Below, in pieces: positions 21,061 through 31,566 of a DNA stretch of 64,000 bases; the first letter of the stretch is position 1; every line of letters starts with the position of its first letter. The stretch comes from Ryuthela nishihirai (taxonomy: Eukaryota; Arthropoda; Arachnida; Araneae; Heptathelidae). The translations under genes were made by a program, and so were the position numbers. Under the pieces are notes generated by a model. It saw nothing but the letters and a program-made list of their open reading frames with translations. It did no database searches and was not told the origin of the DNA. Where the stretch lies: assembly GCA_038380435.1 (NCBI GenBank), contig JAWZYU010000011.1, positions 79,977,501-80,041,500 on the forward strand, given 5' to 3'.

Positions 21061-22001
21061 CATTTATTAACAATAATAGTTACACAGATATATTTTTAAT
21101 CTGTCTACAATCGCATTGGATTATAATAGTTATTTTTAACTATTTATTATTAACAAAAATTAATTACTAAAAAAATTGAACTAATATAAAAACTTTCCTC
21201 TAAGTGACTTGGAACTGTTTTTATTCTAATTTCAAACTGCATTAAAATTTTGCTAAAAATCTGTCATATGTAAAAAGAATTAGAGTAGCAGCTTTTTAAA
21301 AACTTTTTAAAATATTTATGAGCACGATAAAAACATGAGCAATTTTTTAAAACTTTTTCGATACCTCGTAAAATACATTTACGAAGTTAAATTTAATGAA
21401 CACTTTGGACTAAATTTCAACATCTTTGCTAATAGAATGACCACTTTTAAAAAAACAGACTTCAAAAATGAATTTACGGACCCGAAAAGTCTATATTTAC
21501 CTTTACGTCATTTAACTAGCTTTAAAGTATTCAACACAGTTATATGTAATATTCGGACAAACCAATAGTGAATAGAAAGGACAGGGTAAAAATCCTTAAA
21601 AAATTCACGTATTTCAGAACGTACATTCAGAATATGAAAATTCACGTACATTCTGCATATTAGCAAAAAAAATTATTAAACAAATTTTATATTTCATGCG
21701 TTTTTCAAGGAATATTTTAAAGACTTGTATCATGGAGGGGGAAATTTTTACAATACATTGGAAATTCGGTCTCACCTACCCCCACATTACATTTTCCTGG
21801 CTCGAAAACTTTTGAATTTTTAAAAACTTTTTGAATTTCCTTCCGTACTCGATTTTTCTTTCTACACCCGGGCATGCTTAAAGGCATTATTTCTATAACT
21901 GCCTGTTAAACAGTTTTGGACGTTCTACAATTTAAAAGCGGATATGCATTGTGGGAAATTTTACAAAATCGGAAATATTTGTTTACTCAGATTTGTGAAA
22001 A
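21061..22001. other. No gene supported
   Basis: AT-rich DNA. The 77-codon open frame at 21335-21568 has no motif and no splice context; I treat it as chance. Confidence 0.5.
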
Positions 22002-22012
22002 GTATCTACGAG

Positions 22013-22342
22013 TTGGGTTGTTTTACCTCTGAGCACTTTTTTGCACACCATGGGCTAAATGGGAAGGTCACATGGACCCCAAAGGCACAGAGAAGGAACC
22101 CACTAGAACAGTTGCTGGGAGACAGATTGTAGCCTCCCGTCAAGGCTATCCAGCGTGTTAACGTGACAGATTGACTCTCCCGCACACGTTGTCATGGCTT
22201 AATGTCTCGTCTGACGGACGGCGGCCTTTCTAAGCCCGTGTCCCCTGCCTACCATGGGCAAGGTGGAGAATTTTGCGGAGATAAATCTGAACGTTGAACC
22301 AGCTGGGACTAGAATCTGGGAACTACAGATTACAAGCCTGGC
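22013..22342 (-). repeat. SINE-A copy with target-site duplication
   Basis: Tail at 22013 (TTGGGTTGTTTTACC), tRNA-like head at the right end. The head is truncated before the A-box. Flanking GTATCTACGAG (22002-22012) and GTATTTACGAG (22343-22353) are an 11-bp target duplication with one change. The body has deletions compared with the 42-kb copy. Confidence 0.85.
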
Positions 22343-22451
22343 GTATTTACGAGTAATTTTATTCCAAAATGTTCAAAAGATGTTTGTTAGGAATTTCAAA
22401 TGAATTTTATTTTCAATTAAATTCTGTATAAATTCTTTCGAGTTCCTATTG

Positions 22452-22795
22452 TTGTCCTGTTTCACTGGGCGGCACATTTTTTTGCACTCATTGCTAAATG
22501 GGCAGGTTGAAACAACTCGAAGGCTCAGAGGACTTGCTGTTGGGAGACTGATGGTAGCCTCCCGTCAAGACCATCCAGCGTGTTCTTTAACGTGCACGTG
22601 GCTCTGCCACACACGGGACCACCACTTAATGTCCCATACAACGGATTGTAGCTTTTCTAAGTCCATCAGTGTCCCCTACTGAAGGTGGACACTTGTGCAG
22701 AGATAAATCTTAACGCTGACACAGTTGGGACTTGACCCTGGGAACTGCAGATTAGGAGCCCGGCACGGTAATGACTGAGCCACCCTCGCCGTAGT
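22452..22795 (-). repeat. SINE-A copy, diverged
   Basis: Full span from the tail (GTCCTGTTTCACTGGGCGG) to the head (GAGCCACCCTCGCC) in minus orientation. It has mutated B-box and anticodon-loop sequences. The family body blocks (GCACATTTTTTTGCAC, GTAGCCTCCCGTCAAG) are clear. Confidence 0.85.
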
Positions 22796-23394
22796 AAAAC
22801 TCTTACGAACGTTGTACAATTTAAGAGCAGATATGTTGTAGAAAATTTTAACAAATTCATGAATATTCATTTATTTACTTAGATTCCTAAAATGTATACT
22901 AATTTTATTCAAATTGTTCAAAATATACTTGTTAGTGATTTGAAACGAAATTTTACTTATTAAGTTCTAATTAATTTCTAAATAACTTTTTTTGATCGAG
23001 TTTTTGGTATTGTTGAATATTCAAACTTAGGTAACACCTTCAATACTAACAAATATTAATACAAATTGAGATTTAAGTAAATATTATTCAGAACTTTATT
23101 TTCCGTTACGTTTACATGAAAAGTTCATTAAAGACATGAAAAATCTTCCCATTTCCAATTCGTATTTCAATATTTATGAGCGCTGCCATACAAAACTCTA
23201 GAATTGCAATTCGCATTTACCTTAAAATTTAATTAAAACACGAAAATGTTATCTAAAATAACATGATTCTAAATGTTTTTTCGATTCTTTCAATTTTTCT
23301 GAAAGTTGGACGAAAAATGACACTTTTTAACTTTTGGAGGGCATTCAACAGCAAATTTCTTGGGAGAGATTTCGCCTTTAATATTTCCTTCCTG
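22796..23394. other. No feature recognised
   Basis: AT-rich sequence between repeats. Confidence 0.5.
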
Positions 23395-24180
23395 AAGAAA
23401 TAATTAAAAATTTCATAGATAATAATCTAAAATGGAAGAAACATATTGACTACATCACAGGTAAAGCACGCTACAAACTACTCAAATTACACCACTTGAA
23501 ATACAAAAGTAAATCTTAATATGCTGCGAACATTGTACTTCTCATGGATACAAGCTGCATTTCAATACGGTACAATTTGTTGGGGTGGAACTTGTGTCTC
23601 AGTTTTTAAACCTCTGGTGTCTCTGCAAAACAAAATTATTAAATTGCAAAAAATAACACTGATATTTTAAGCAGTTTCAGTCGTTACTCAATGCTAAAAA
23701 TTCTACCTATTATATATTTGTTCTTAGTGATATCTTTTAAGCAAAATTGCTTTAATTTTTACATTCAGCCGGATTTGTACAACTTCAGAGAGGTCCAAAA
23801 TATTCAGTTCCTTTGACCAAAAAAAGAAATTGCTCATAAGCATTATTCGTATATCGCAACTAAAATCTTCAATCAGTTGCCTCTTGAAATTAGAAGTGAA
23901 AAAATTTTTAATATGTTCAAGCAGAATTTAAAAGGCTTTCTCTTTTCTTTGGAAGATGTTGCACCTATGTTATATAATCAAGTGTAATGTAAAAATCTAT
24001 TGTTACTATATTGAAAAAATGACACATATTGTTTGTAATCTTTGTAGTGAGCAACTCGTTACTGATTTTTGTATTAATTTCCTTTAGTGACCCAGACACA
24101 CCATGTGGTTTTTGGGTTCACTCATATTTTTTCTATGTTATAAATTGTACATGATGATGAAATAAAACTGATTGATTCTC
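23395..24180 (+). mobile_element. CR1/L2-like LINE, 3' fragment
   Basis: A 5'-truncated non-LTR retrotransposon. Reading with two or three frame changes gives the C-terminal part of a reverse transcriptase: DNNLKWKKHIDYITGKARYK at the start, then a degraded middle, then NQLPLEIRSEKIFNMFKQNL close to the stop at 23985-23987. This Lx-x-NQLP-x-EIR ending is characteristic of CR1, L2 and Daphne-type LINEs. The short 3' untranslated region ends in AATAAAACTGATTGATTC, like the TGATT tails of L2/CR1 elements. It is not functional. Confidence 0.75.
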
Positions 24181-24392
24181 CATTGGCATTTCTCTGTCAA
24201 AAGTCTTTTCTCAAAATTACAGAGCAATAGAAAAGCTTGCTGCTCAATATTCTACCTATAATTTTTTTCTTCAACAAATACTGAAAGTTGAGACACAACC
24301 GAGATTTTCAATTAATCTCCAATGTCTTTCTTTGCAAAATGCTTATTTTCAAAATTATAGCGCTCTGAATAGTTTTTAGTTTATTCTTTTTA

Positions 24393-24848
24393 ATGGAGTG
24401 TGAAGAAATAGGTGCATACACCAAAAGACTAATTGTACTGTATAATAGTTTGGTTCTTTCTAGGGTTAATTATGGAAGTGAAACTTGGACACTTTTTTTC
24501 TTGTAAACAAGAAAACAGGAAACCTAATTCTTGCGCAGTATCTTGGGCATTAGGTGTTTCAACTTTGTAAGTAATGACGAGGTTAGGCAAAGGAGTCGGG
24601 CAACTTCCTTTAAGCAGCATATTGTGCAGAGAGACTCCTTTGGTTTCGCCATGTTGCCCACGTGGAAAATTATAAATTAGCGAATAGGGTTATGAAGAGT
24701 GTGCCTAAAGGCCTCAAAATGCGGTGGTAATGTCAAATGGAACCTGTTAGAATTGGTGTGCAATGGACTGATGCAGATGTACCTCAAGACAGATATGCAC
24801 TGTCTAGTTGGCCCTCCGTAGCCCAATGGCTGCTTAAGGATGATGAAA
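24393..24848 (+). mobile_element. 5'-truncated copy of the RTE-like LINE
   Basis: Matches 59623-60142 of the large RTE-like element in the same orientation. It starts at the GAGAAATAGGNGNATACACC region and runs through TTGGTTCTTTCTAGGGTTA to GTAGCCCANTGGCTGCTTGAGG-like terminal sequence and a short GATGA tail. It has several indels and stops, and part of the Arg-rich segment has been lost. Confidence 0.85.
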
Positions 24849-25321
24849 TTGACATAGAATTTTTGACATCATTGCTCAACTAAAAGCCAACATCAAAAAT
24901 CCAGCAGAGACAGATTTTCTTATCTCTGAAAGCAAATTTTCTATTAACAGTTGTTTAAATTTTATGTAGTGTTCCATTATGTTAGTCACAAATTGATATT
25001 CATTTACCTTATTTCATTGCAAAAGATTCGCCACAACTCCGATTTTATTTTCTGCACATCGAAAAGTTTTTAAATATTATTTACTTGCAAATACTCTTAG
25101 CATATTTAACACAAATGTCACTTCTCTTTCGTGTTAAAGATTTGCTATTAAATGCTTTTTGTGGAAATGAGCTATTGTGTAAGTTTTGCTTCTCTTTCAT
25201 GTGTGTCCAATAAGGCTTATATGCGCTTTTCTTTGGTATTTGTCAGGAAATGCCACCTGATGTTAGACATATGAAAATGTGTGATACATTAATATTTATT
25301 TTTATATATCACATAAGCATG
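24849..25321. other. No feature recognised
   Basis: AT-rich sequence between a LINE end and a zinc-finger relic. Confidence 0.5.
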
Positions 25322-25620
25322 AGTTATCCATTGTCTGCTTGAGAAAATGACTCTTAAGTTTGTCATGTATATTTTTTACATATTTCGCATATATCTGGCT
25401 TTTTCCCTGTGTGTCAGATAATTACCAAGTGTGGACAAATTTTGAATGACCTATATCACACATGTGCGATTTTTTACCTCGTGTGTGTCAGAAAATGTTT
25501 CCAAAGTGTAAACTTCTGTGCAAATTTTTTATTTTATATTTCACAATACTTGTGGTTTTTCCCATGTCAGAAAATGAATTCTGAGTTTACACTTCCATGC
25601 TAATTTTTACTTCATATTTA
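25322..25620 (-). pseudogene. Decayed C2H2 zinc-finger array
   Basis: On the minus strand pieces of three to four fingers are readable. The best is CEI followed by a stop, then KKFAQKFTLWKHFLTHT, with CEICEKxF-type and helix fragments on both sides. Frames shift between fingers and stops interrupt them. The finger sequences resemble the gene at 30346-31294 (NKKFAQK/HFLTHT), so this is a second dead relative. It stops about 20 bp from the left end of the Harbinger element. Confidence 0.75.
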
Positions 25621-25732
25621 ACCGAGTCCCAATAGTTATGTAGTTATGTCCACACTTGTGCACTTTCATGTTCCGCTTTTCAACACCGAGTAGTCTAGCA
25701 CATGCCTTCCACTGTCTACAGCTGTACGTCAG

Positions 25733-27277
25733 TAGTTAAGGCATCGCCACAGGAAAGATGGCGGCACAGGCCAGGTGTTTCCGATTCAGATGTTTCCCAG
25801 CTGTTATAACCCTTTCGTGATTGACCATAGATGGGGGGGGGGGGAGTTTCCTCCCACGCTCTGGATGTCCGACTTATTGAAACCATTGCGTGTGAAGAGC
25901 ATCTGTATAAAAAATTATGAGTCAAAGCCCTCCCCTAGCGGATGTTGACCATAGATGGGTGAGTTTCCTCCCATGCTCTGGATGTCCGACTAAAAAAACC
26001 AATGTGTGTGAAGAACAGCTGATGGAATTCGGTATAAAGTTCTCCCTAGCAGCCTTAGTTTCCTCTCACACTCTGGATGTCCGACTTATTGAAACCATTG
26101 CGTGTGAAGAGCATCTGTATAAAAATTATGAGTCGAAGCCCTCCCCTAGCGGATGTTGCTAACTCAGTTAATGATTTTCTCCTACGTATTGAAGCCCTAG
26201 CAGATAATGCTGACTTATTGATTTGAAAAAATCAATGTGTGTGAAGAACAGCTGTTGGAATTCTGTATAAAGCCCTCTCCAGCAAGCTGAGTTAATGATA
26301 ATTGTCCCTCCTACTTGATTTCAACGAATAAAAAAGGTTTATTAAAAAAGGTTAAGCAAAGCCTGCTATTATCAACAAATTACGTGACAGCAAACTCAGG
26401 AACTGATTTCACAGAGTGTGACCATGCTTTCCGAGTGAGTTTGGGAGGTTATGCGGTAGTTTTCGCTAGCATGACTGGAGGCCATTATTAGCTCTTGCGA
26501 GGATGGTGAAATTTCCTCTCTTTCGTTAACGCAAAACTAGCGGATAGTGTTGATTATCTCTTTGTAGCAACACAGCTGGTATCATTAGGTGACTCCGTCT
26601 AGCAAAGATTCAATGGTGATTTGAAAATCATTAACTCAGCTTGCTAGAGAGGACTTTATACAGAATTCCAATAGCTGTTCTTCACACGCATTGGTTTTTC
26701 AAATCAATAAGTCAGCATTATCTGCTAGGGCTTCAATACGTAGGAGGAAATCATTAACTGAGTTAGCAACATCCGCTAGGGGAGGGCTTCAACTCATAAT
26801 TTTTATACAGATGCTCGTCACCCGCAATGGTTTCAATAAGTCAGACATCCAGAGCTTGGGAGGAAACTAAGGCTGCTAGGGAGAACTTTATACCGAATTC
26901 CATCAGCTGTTCTTCACACACATTGGTTTTTTAGTCGGACATCCAGAGCATGGGAGGAAACTCACCCATCTATGGTCAACATCTGCTAGGGGAGGGCTTT
27001 GACTCATAATTTTTTATACAGATGCTCGTCACCCGCAATGGTTTCAATAAGTCAGACATCCAGAGCGTGGGAGGAAACTAAGGCTGCTAGGGAGAACTTT
27101 ATACCGAATTCCATCAGCTGTTCTTCACACACATTGGTTTTTTAGTCGGACATCCAGAGCATGGGAGGAAACTCCCCCCATCTATGGTCAATCATGAAAG
27201 GGTTATAACAGCTGGGAAACATCTGCACCCGAAACACCTGTCCTGCCGCCATCTTTCCTGTGGCGATGCCTTAACTA
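25733..27277. mobile_element. Foldback element with tandem sub-repeats in its arms
   Basis: About 1.5 kb. Outer ends TAGTTAAGGCATCGCCACAG (left) and its complement (right) begin inverted arms of about 550-650 bp. Each arm is built of units of about 100-125 bp. The units contain CTGGATGTCCGACT, GTGTGAAGAACAGCTG or GTGTGAAGAGCATCTG, and CCCTCCCCTAGCGGATGTT. I count four units in the left arm and five in the right. The central 340 bp (about 26290-26630) is unique and non-coding. Flanking TACGTCAG and TAATGTCAG look like a worn 8-9-bp target duplication, which would fit a Mutator-like or Foldback mechanism. No transposase is present. Confidence 0.85.
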
Positions 27278-27369
27278 CTAATGTCAGAGTTTAAAACTTT
27301 TCATCAGTGTAGACGTGAAGTTGCAATGGACGTAACTGATGCTGGTATGTTAGCAGGTATAAGTACTGA

Positions 27370-27715
27370 AAAAAGTGAGAAAAAGACGTGGAAAATACTG
27401 CCGATCGATATGGATGAAAGATTATTTTAAAACGCGGAATTTTGGAATAATGAGGGAATTAGAATTAAATGAAAACGTTCTTTTTAAGAACTTTACGTGA
27501 ATGTCTAGAACAAACTTTTACGTGCTTTTGGGAATGGTGGAGCTGAAGATCGAAAAAAAATACTCATTTCAGAGAAGCAATACCAGCTGAAGTGAAATTA
27601 GTGATCACACTTAGATATTTGGCTACCGGTGATTCATTCATGTCTCTGATGTACTTAAAGTATCCAAACAATTCATTTCATCAATGCTTCCTGAGGTCCT
27701 AAAAATGTTACAGAT
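27370..27715 (+). pseudogene. HARBI1-like nuclease, N-terminal fragment
   Basis: Plus-strand reading in two or three frames gives the start of a PIF/Harbinger DDE nuclease. RELELNENVLFKNF is followed by MSRTNFYVLLGMVELKIEKK, then REAIPAEVKLVITLRYLATG and DSFMSLMYLKYP, then VSKQFISSMLPEVLKML in a shifted frame. This is the helical region just before the catalytic core (known family: LxRFLATGDSxxSLxYxFRISKxxIS). The catalytic DDE part is absent. At least two frameshifts and two stops are visible. Confidence 0.8.
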
Positions 27716-28364
27716 TTCAAAATAAACAACATAGACCTATATGCAAACCAAGAGGAGTCATTCTTGTCTTCTGCTCCTGCACTGCTCTTCTTTTCTGTAA
27801 TTTTTTGATGCTCCTTCGAAAAATATGAACGCAGGATTTTAATTTTATTTTTCACAGAAATACCATACTTCGTGGCCAAATGGTGTAAGCATCAGTTCTC
27901 AATTTGTTTCTTGGGTTACCTCTGATCGGTATTTTTTTTCACATCATAGGCTAAATGGCAGGTCACACGGACCCTGAAGGCTCAGAGGTTGGGGGGAGGG
28001 GACCCACTGGAATAGCTGTTGGGAGACAGATGGTAACTCCTGTCAAGGACATCCAGCGTGTTCTTTAATGTGCACAGGGTATGGTTGTCCTGCACATGGG
28101 GCCACAGTTCAATGCCCCATCCGATGGATGGCAGCCTTTCCAAGCTCATCATCAACCTCATCAAATCCCCCTGCTGACCATGGGCAAGGCAGGGAGTTTT
28201 GTAGGGATAAATCTCGACGCTGACCCAGCTGCGACTCAAACCTGCAGATTAAGAGTCTTTCGCACTACAGAGCCAGCCCTGTCTCTCAATTTGTTTGTAT
28301 AATCTTTGTCTCTAATATCCCATACAGCACTATATATAAAGGCCAATGTTTGTTCTGACGACAT
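27673..28364 (-). pseudogene. MADF-domain protein split by a SINE
   Basis: Starts with ATG at 28362-28364. The first 22 residues include AVWDIRDKDYTN, the first helix of a MADF domain. A SINE then interrupts (27910-28283). On the other side the frame continues LATKYGISVKNKIKILRSYF, KEHQKITEKKSSAG and SSWFAYRSMLFIL to TGA at 27673. MADF proteins are Myb/SANT-type DNA-binding factors and the usual partner of the Harbinger nuclease. The SINE insertion and a TGA in the duplicated stretch break it. Its 3' end overlaps the nuclease fragment on the other strand. Confidence 0.82.
27910..28283 (-). repeat. SINE-A copy with perfect 13-bp target duplication
   Basis: Flanked by TCTCAATTTGTTT at 27897-27909 and at 28284-28296. 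Full body with minor deletions; the tRNA-like head is at the right end. The anticodon arm is short because a few bases after the B-box were lost. It inserted into the MADF gene of the Harbinger element. Confidence 0.92.
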
Positions 28365-28620
28365 GGTGAACGAAAAACACAAGCTCAATAATTACAAAAA
28401 CAGAACAAAACTTTCCAGACAAACTACGAAGTTGCACAGAATGTTGCACAAAAATCCACATCTGGAACGATTCTCACCACTGGTGGAAGAAAATGCGCTA
28501 CTGTGTGCGTCACTGAAAACGGTGCCATTCAACTGATTTGAGGCATGCCTTTGTGCATGCATCTAGAGCACATAAAATGCACAAGTGTGGACATAGCCAA
28601 TGGGTCATTTACGTCCCAGA

Positions 28621-29322
28621 CAGTGGCGGCTCACGTATAGGCACTGTGGAACTGCAGCACCCCCAATTTCAACTTGATATTATCGATAACATTCAATATA
28701 ATGAGTCCTTTTTTCTTTAATTCTTTCTTTATACTTGTACAATATATAATCCTTAAGCTGAATGTCAGTAGCCATCCCCCAGTTTATGAAAAAGATACAA
28801 AAAACTTTGTATGGAACTGTGCGCTTCACAGTACTAGCGGCGAGGTGTTTGACTGTTGTGCACATGCGCACATAGGAAGCTACATGAGGCAGCAAGGGAG
28901 AGAGAGCACTGTCGTTCCCGCAGTGCCGACCCTGGCATGCTGGTTGAAGGTAGTTTTTTTTACTCCGCGTGTGTTGTGCTTAAAAACCGTGTACCATATT
29001 CTTGAATGTGATAAATCGTAGAATTAGATTGATTATTTTCAATGGAGAAAAATTTCCTCAGTTGTCATCTAGAGATCAAGAAGAAAATTATTGATCTTTT
29101 CACGCAAATTAAAACAAGAAGAATAGATTAAGCTTGAACTGTAAAAATTTAGGTTAAAAAAATGTTTGATTTTGTTCTTTTAGGATTTTATCAAGTTTCT
29201 GAATAAATTTTCTTTTTATACATGTTTGTTTCCTTTTACACAATTTTAAAACAAAGGCTAAAAATTTTCTGGACATACTAATTCTACTAATTCCCACTAA
29301 TTTTAGCTATGAGCAGCCACTG
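28621..29322. mobile_element. hAT-type MITE with perfect 8-bp target duplication
   Basis: 702 bp. Left end CAGTGGCGGCTCACG; right end, read inward, CAGTGGCTGCTCATAG. Flanking GTCCCAGA is present at 28613-28620 and at 29323-29330. CAGTGGCGG-type ends and 8-bp duplications are the signature of hAT transposons. The interior has no transposase reading frame, so it is non-autonomous. Confidence 0.92.
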
Positions 29323-29631
29323 GTCCCAGACAAGTGTTAAAGATGCCCAATGGGAAATAATTGCATTATAAAGTCGTTTAGACTGTGTCCCAGTAGTAAC
29401 CTGGCATCGTATTAGCTATCCCCTCCAAAAACTGGGTGCAAAATTCGAGGTAAATATAACCAATGCTTTTATAAAGCAGTGCATGTCAGATTGTCAAACA
29501 TTTGCATTGTTTAGTGTTATTATTAACCATATTTTTGTAAAAATGTCGAGGTAAGTCTATAAATCAATTACAAATTTTTTTTTTGCTATAGTGTGATTAT
29601 AAATAACCTATATTTTGTAATATCAACTAAT

Positions 29632-30350
29632 GGGACAAATAAGTCCCAATGGTATCTACTGATGGACTATATATGTCCCACTGGGCGGGTATTATAATAA
29701 TTATGTGGGTGGGGTTGATCTATCAGATCAACTATGTAATAGGATTCATGGCATGGACCGAAGTAGTAGTAAGTGGTGGAAAAATGCATTTTTTACTGTA
29801 AATTAAAAAGAAATTAAATTTATTTTCCGTAGATTGTTTCCACATAAAAGGACAGAAAAGAAAAAGGTTTATGGATTTTTTGGTTTCCCTTGCTGAATCG
29901 TTAATGTCGTTCGTAAACGGCAATATGGTAGACCATCTACCTGATCCAAGTTGTTGGATGTAGGTGATCATTTACCCGTTGAAGGGCCTACAAGGTTTTG
30001 CAACTGTACCGAAGACGGAAACCAGAACTACTACGCTTTGTGTGGCATGCGATATTCTGTTATGCAAAAAATGTTTTACTGCCTACCACACATTTCTGGT
30101 TCTTACATATTGTACTATTCTTCAAAATAAAATAACTAAAATATGAAAAATATTTATTATTTTATACCAGTGGGACATATATATCCCACTCTCATTACCC
30201 AGTGGGGCATATATGTCCCACCCACCCTAATACCTACCCTCATGTACATTTTCCTCCAAATATTTTAACTTTTTTGCAACTGTATCTAAAGGTAGACAAA
30301 AAGATTAAATCAAACATTGCAAACAAATAAATTGGATTCAAAGGGTTAAG
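29632..30350 (+). mobile_element. Internally deleted piggyBac element
   Basis: Inverted subterminal stretches of about 70 bp lie at 29632-29705 and 30165-30230. Each carries short palindromes such as GTGGGACATATATATCCCAC. Between them is the C-terminal part of a piggyBac transposase. An inward CCCTTT end and TTAA occur at 30343-30348 on the right. I cannot find the matching left TTAA, so the left terminus is missing or altered. Confidence 0.65.
29700..30100 (+). pseudogene. piggyBac transposase, C-terminal remnant
   Basis: Translates to YVGGVDLSDQ, then SSSKWWKNAFF, RKRQYGRPS and VGDHLPVEGPTR. These are the MGGVDxxDQ, KWWxxxF, RxGRPS and H-x-P motifs near the end of piggyBac-family transposases (known family order). 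A cysteine-rich tail follows with C-x2-C spacing and a CF-x-YH-like ending in a neighbouring frame. Three stops and at least one frameshift break it, and the catalytic N-terminal two thirds are missing. Confidence 0.8.
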
Positions 30351-31294
30351 GTACATAAGGAATTTCCCCTGTGTGCATCACAAAATGATTCCTAAGTGTA
30401 GACTTCCTTGAAAATGCCCTTTTGCATATTTCAGACATGTGGTTTTTCTCCTGCATGTGTCATATAATGTCTCCTAAGCTTACACTTCTCTGCAAATGCC
30501 ACTTTACATATTTCACATACATGTGGTTTTTCTCCTGTGTGTGTCCTATAATGCCTCCCAAGTGTTGACTTATGTGTAAATGCCTTTTTGCATATTTCAC
30601 ATACATGCGACTTTTCCCCAGTATGCGTCATATAATGTCTCTCAAGTACAGACTTTTCTGCAAAGGCTTTTTCACATATTTCACAGATGTGTGGTTTTTC
30701 CCCTGTGTGCACTAGAAAATGATGCTTAAGTGTGGACTTGCTTGCAAATTTCTTATCACATATTTCACATACATGCTTCCTTTCCCCTGTGTGTGCCAGA
30801 AAATGTCTTTTAAGCTGATACTTCTGTGCAAATTTCTTATTACATATTTCACATGCATGCTTCCTTTCCCTTGTGTGTGTCAGAAAATGTGTCCTAAGAT
30901 TAGACTTCAGTACAAATTTCTTATTACATATTTCGCATACATGCTTCCTTTCCCCTGTGTGTACGAGACAATGACGTGTAAGATAATACTTCTGTGCAAA
31001 TTTCTTATCACATATTTCACATACATGTGGCTTTTCTCCTGTGTGGGTAAGAAAATGCCTCTTAAGTTTATCCTTATTTGCAAACGTTTTTTCACATATT
31101 TCACAGATAGGTGGTTGTTTTTTTCTATGTGACTGCAAATGATATTCAAGATTATGCTTTGTTTTGCATATTTTGCTGCATATTTCACATATATGAGGTG
31201 TCTCTGTGGTGTGAATAAGATAATGATGTTTCAGTCCAAGCTTCGTTTTGAAACTTTTGCTACATATTTCACAGATATCAGGCTCCTCTCCCAT
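30346..31294 (-). CDS. C2H2 zinc-finger protein, ten fingers plus a frameshifted eleventh
   Basis: A likely nuclear DNA-binding protein. From ATG at 31292-31294 (MGEEPDICEIC) there are 287 residues carrying ten C2H2 fingers of pattern C-x2-C-x12-H-x3-H, all zinc ligands present. Finger 2 has Cys where the core Phe normally is. Linkers are TGEKPH or variants (TGERKH, TRERKH). At 30431 the frame ends in TGA directly after the HV of the last linker. A two-base deletion there hides an eleventh finger, which can be read in the next frame down to TAA at 30346-30348. So the current protein is a C-terminally shortened version. Two decayed relatives lie at 945-1240 and 25322-25620, and another finger remnant lies upstream. 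It is the best intact reading frame in the window. It may be one exon of a longer gene, because no promoter is recognisable. Confidence 0.85.
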
Positions 31295-31494
31295 GGGTAT
31301 TACGTTTTTTAAGAAATGGCTTATTTGAAATATTTTTCTGACGCATTTTCACCCATATGAGGTCTACGTTTTGTGTGTGTCATATGAGTTTTATGTTTCA
31401 AATTTCATGTTACTCATTTTAGAGGATTTTTTATGCTTTTTTTTAATATAACAGAAAATGATATTGAACTCTCTGGAGCTTAGGTTCAAGAGGC
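31295..31494. other. Upstream region of the zinc-finger gene
   Basis: AT-rich. On the minus strand there is a weak zinc-finger-linker-like phrase (RPHMGEN) near 31350, then a stop before the gene. No TATA or other promoter element can be chosen with confidence. Confidence 0.35.
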
Positions 31495-31566
31495 TTTTGC
31501 ATTGCATCTGAGAGAATGATATTCTAGATTAAGCTTCTTCTGAAACTTGTATTTGGCACAGATTTT
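31495..31566 (-). pseudogene. Isolated zinc-finger remnant
   Basis: Minus-strand reading ICAKYKFQKKLNLEYHSLRC looks like a C2H2 finger that has lost its first cysteine and has Cys instead of the last His. It has the same LNLEYH helix as finger 2 of the downstream gene. It suggests the array once extended further upstream. Confidence 0.6.

Larger units (their letters stand above)
25643..28597. mobile_element. PIF/Harbinger transposon relic, host of two insertions
   Basis: The outer inverted repeats share TATGTCCACACTTGTGCA (left 25645, right end complement near 28595), about 30 bp in all. Inside are the two proteins expected of PIF/Harbinger: a nuclease fragment on the plus strand (27370-27715) and a MADF (Myb/SANT-like) DNA-binding protein on the minus strand (27673-28364), arranged tail to tail. 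A foldback element (25733-27277) and a SINE (27910-28283) have inserted. Without them the element would be about 1.0 kb, so part of the nuclease gene has been lost. A 3-bp TWA-type duplication is not clear. Confidence 0.7.

Noticed and set aside
21335..21568. 77-codon plus-strand frame
   Set aside because: AT-rich composition, no motif, no splice sites or relatives seen; probably chance.
25733..27277. CRISPR-like repeat array
   Set aside because: The repeats are inverted arms made of 100-125-bp units without constant-length spacers, in a eukaryotic context; it is a foldback element.
30719..31188. Frames overlapping the zinc-finger gene in other frames and on the plus strand
   Set aside because: Shadows of the zinc-finger repeats; the finger frame on the minus strand explains the region.
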